From Phoronis australis (lineage: Eukaryota > Phoronida > Phoronidae), in NCBI GenBank assembly GCA_002633005.1, contig NMRA01000001.1, forward strand, positions 3,667,570 through 3,696,658: a DNA stretch of 29,089 bases, written 5' to 3'. The notes below the pieces were generated by a model. That model was not told where the DNA came from and did no database searches. It worked only from the letters and a program-made list of their open reading frames with translations. The first letter of the stretch is position 1. Each line of letters begins with the position of its first letter. Shown here in pieces: positions 28,811 to 29,089 of the stretch. A program made the position numbers and the translations under genes.

Positions 28811-29089
28811 CTGCAGAGATCAAGACAGTCACTAGCAATATACATTCATTGAGACCACATCCTTTGGAGGACAGTATAATTTTTCTAAAACTTCCCAAGT
28901 CATATGTTTTACTGCCATACTCAGCATGATTGCTAACAGCAGGTTATCAGGCAACAAATACGTTTTGGGCATCTCGGTAGGGTTACTGAATGGTGACCCA
29001 CTATATGCAGGTGTGAATCAATGTGTTTATAATCATTAACAGTTTAGGCNGTCTAATTACCTGCCTCCATGTTTTTGCTTTATTTCCCA
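28811..29089 (-). other. mrpl9: mrpl9 intron, upstream, running off the window
   Basis: No exon that continues the mrpl9 frame is visible here. Sequence contains one undetermined base (N at 29050). The preceding exon should end in phase 1 with G and lies to the right of 29089. Confidence 0.65.

Noticed and set aside
28585-28929. 114-codon plus-strand frame
   Set aside because: It is the antisense shadow of the mrpl9 exon at 28638-28810.
29061-29089. Possible further mrpl9 exon ending at a GTAATT donor
   Set aside because: The frame needed to join the next exon (phase 1) contains a TAA, and the residues do not match the expected bL9m sequence before the GIGDRGD motif.

Overview
This is a stretch of animal nuclear genome. 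The evidence is an A+T-rich, intron-dense sequence with GT-AG splice sites, a metazoan-type Kozak start, canonical polyadenylation signals, remnants of at least three kinds of LINE, and several short inverted-repeat elements. The mix of LINE 3' ends and small inverted-repeat families would suit a marine invertebrate (an invertebrate deuterostome or a lophotrochozoan). The sequence alone does not settle the phylum.

Two protein genes can be reconstructed, and they converge tail to tail. The first, on the plus strand, has 15 coding exons between 7540 and 22787. All splice phases agree, and the joined reading frame is 2,022 nt with 673 residues. The product is an all-helical HEAT/ARM-repeat protein with at least six recognisable repeat cores. 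I cannot assign it to a named family, so it is the main uncharacterised gene of the window. The second, on the minus strand, runs off the right edge. Its last four coding exons (28810 down to 25874) encode the conserved core and C-terminus of mitochondrial ribosomal protein bL9m (MRPL9).

The left 7.5 kb has no gene I can support. It starts inside a 29-bp tandem array (1-285), continues through unannotated A+T-rich DNA with a G-quadruplex motif (3392-3413) and a G+C-rich island (about 3640-4180), and then holds a 1.7-kb element with 12-bp inverted ends flanked by TTAA. A decayed LINE C-terminal fragment (about 6829-7240) lies about 300 bp upstream of the HEAT gene's start codon.

The introns of the HEAT gene are a store of repeats. 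Intron 1 has a 193-bp inverted-repeat element abutting tRNA-like promoter boxes, and a relative lies in the opposite orientation in intron 10. Intron 10 also has an antisense RNase H-containing LINE fragment and a series of roughly 150-bp modules that recur in intron 14. Introns 13 and 14 each have one copy of a roughly 420-bp fold-back element, and the second copy is enlarged by a 41-bp triplication. Intron 13 also has an antisense CR1/L2-like LINE end close to exon 14. Between the two genes is a two-copy 123-bp tandem duplication.
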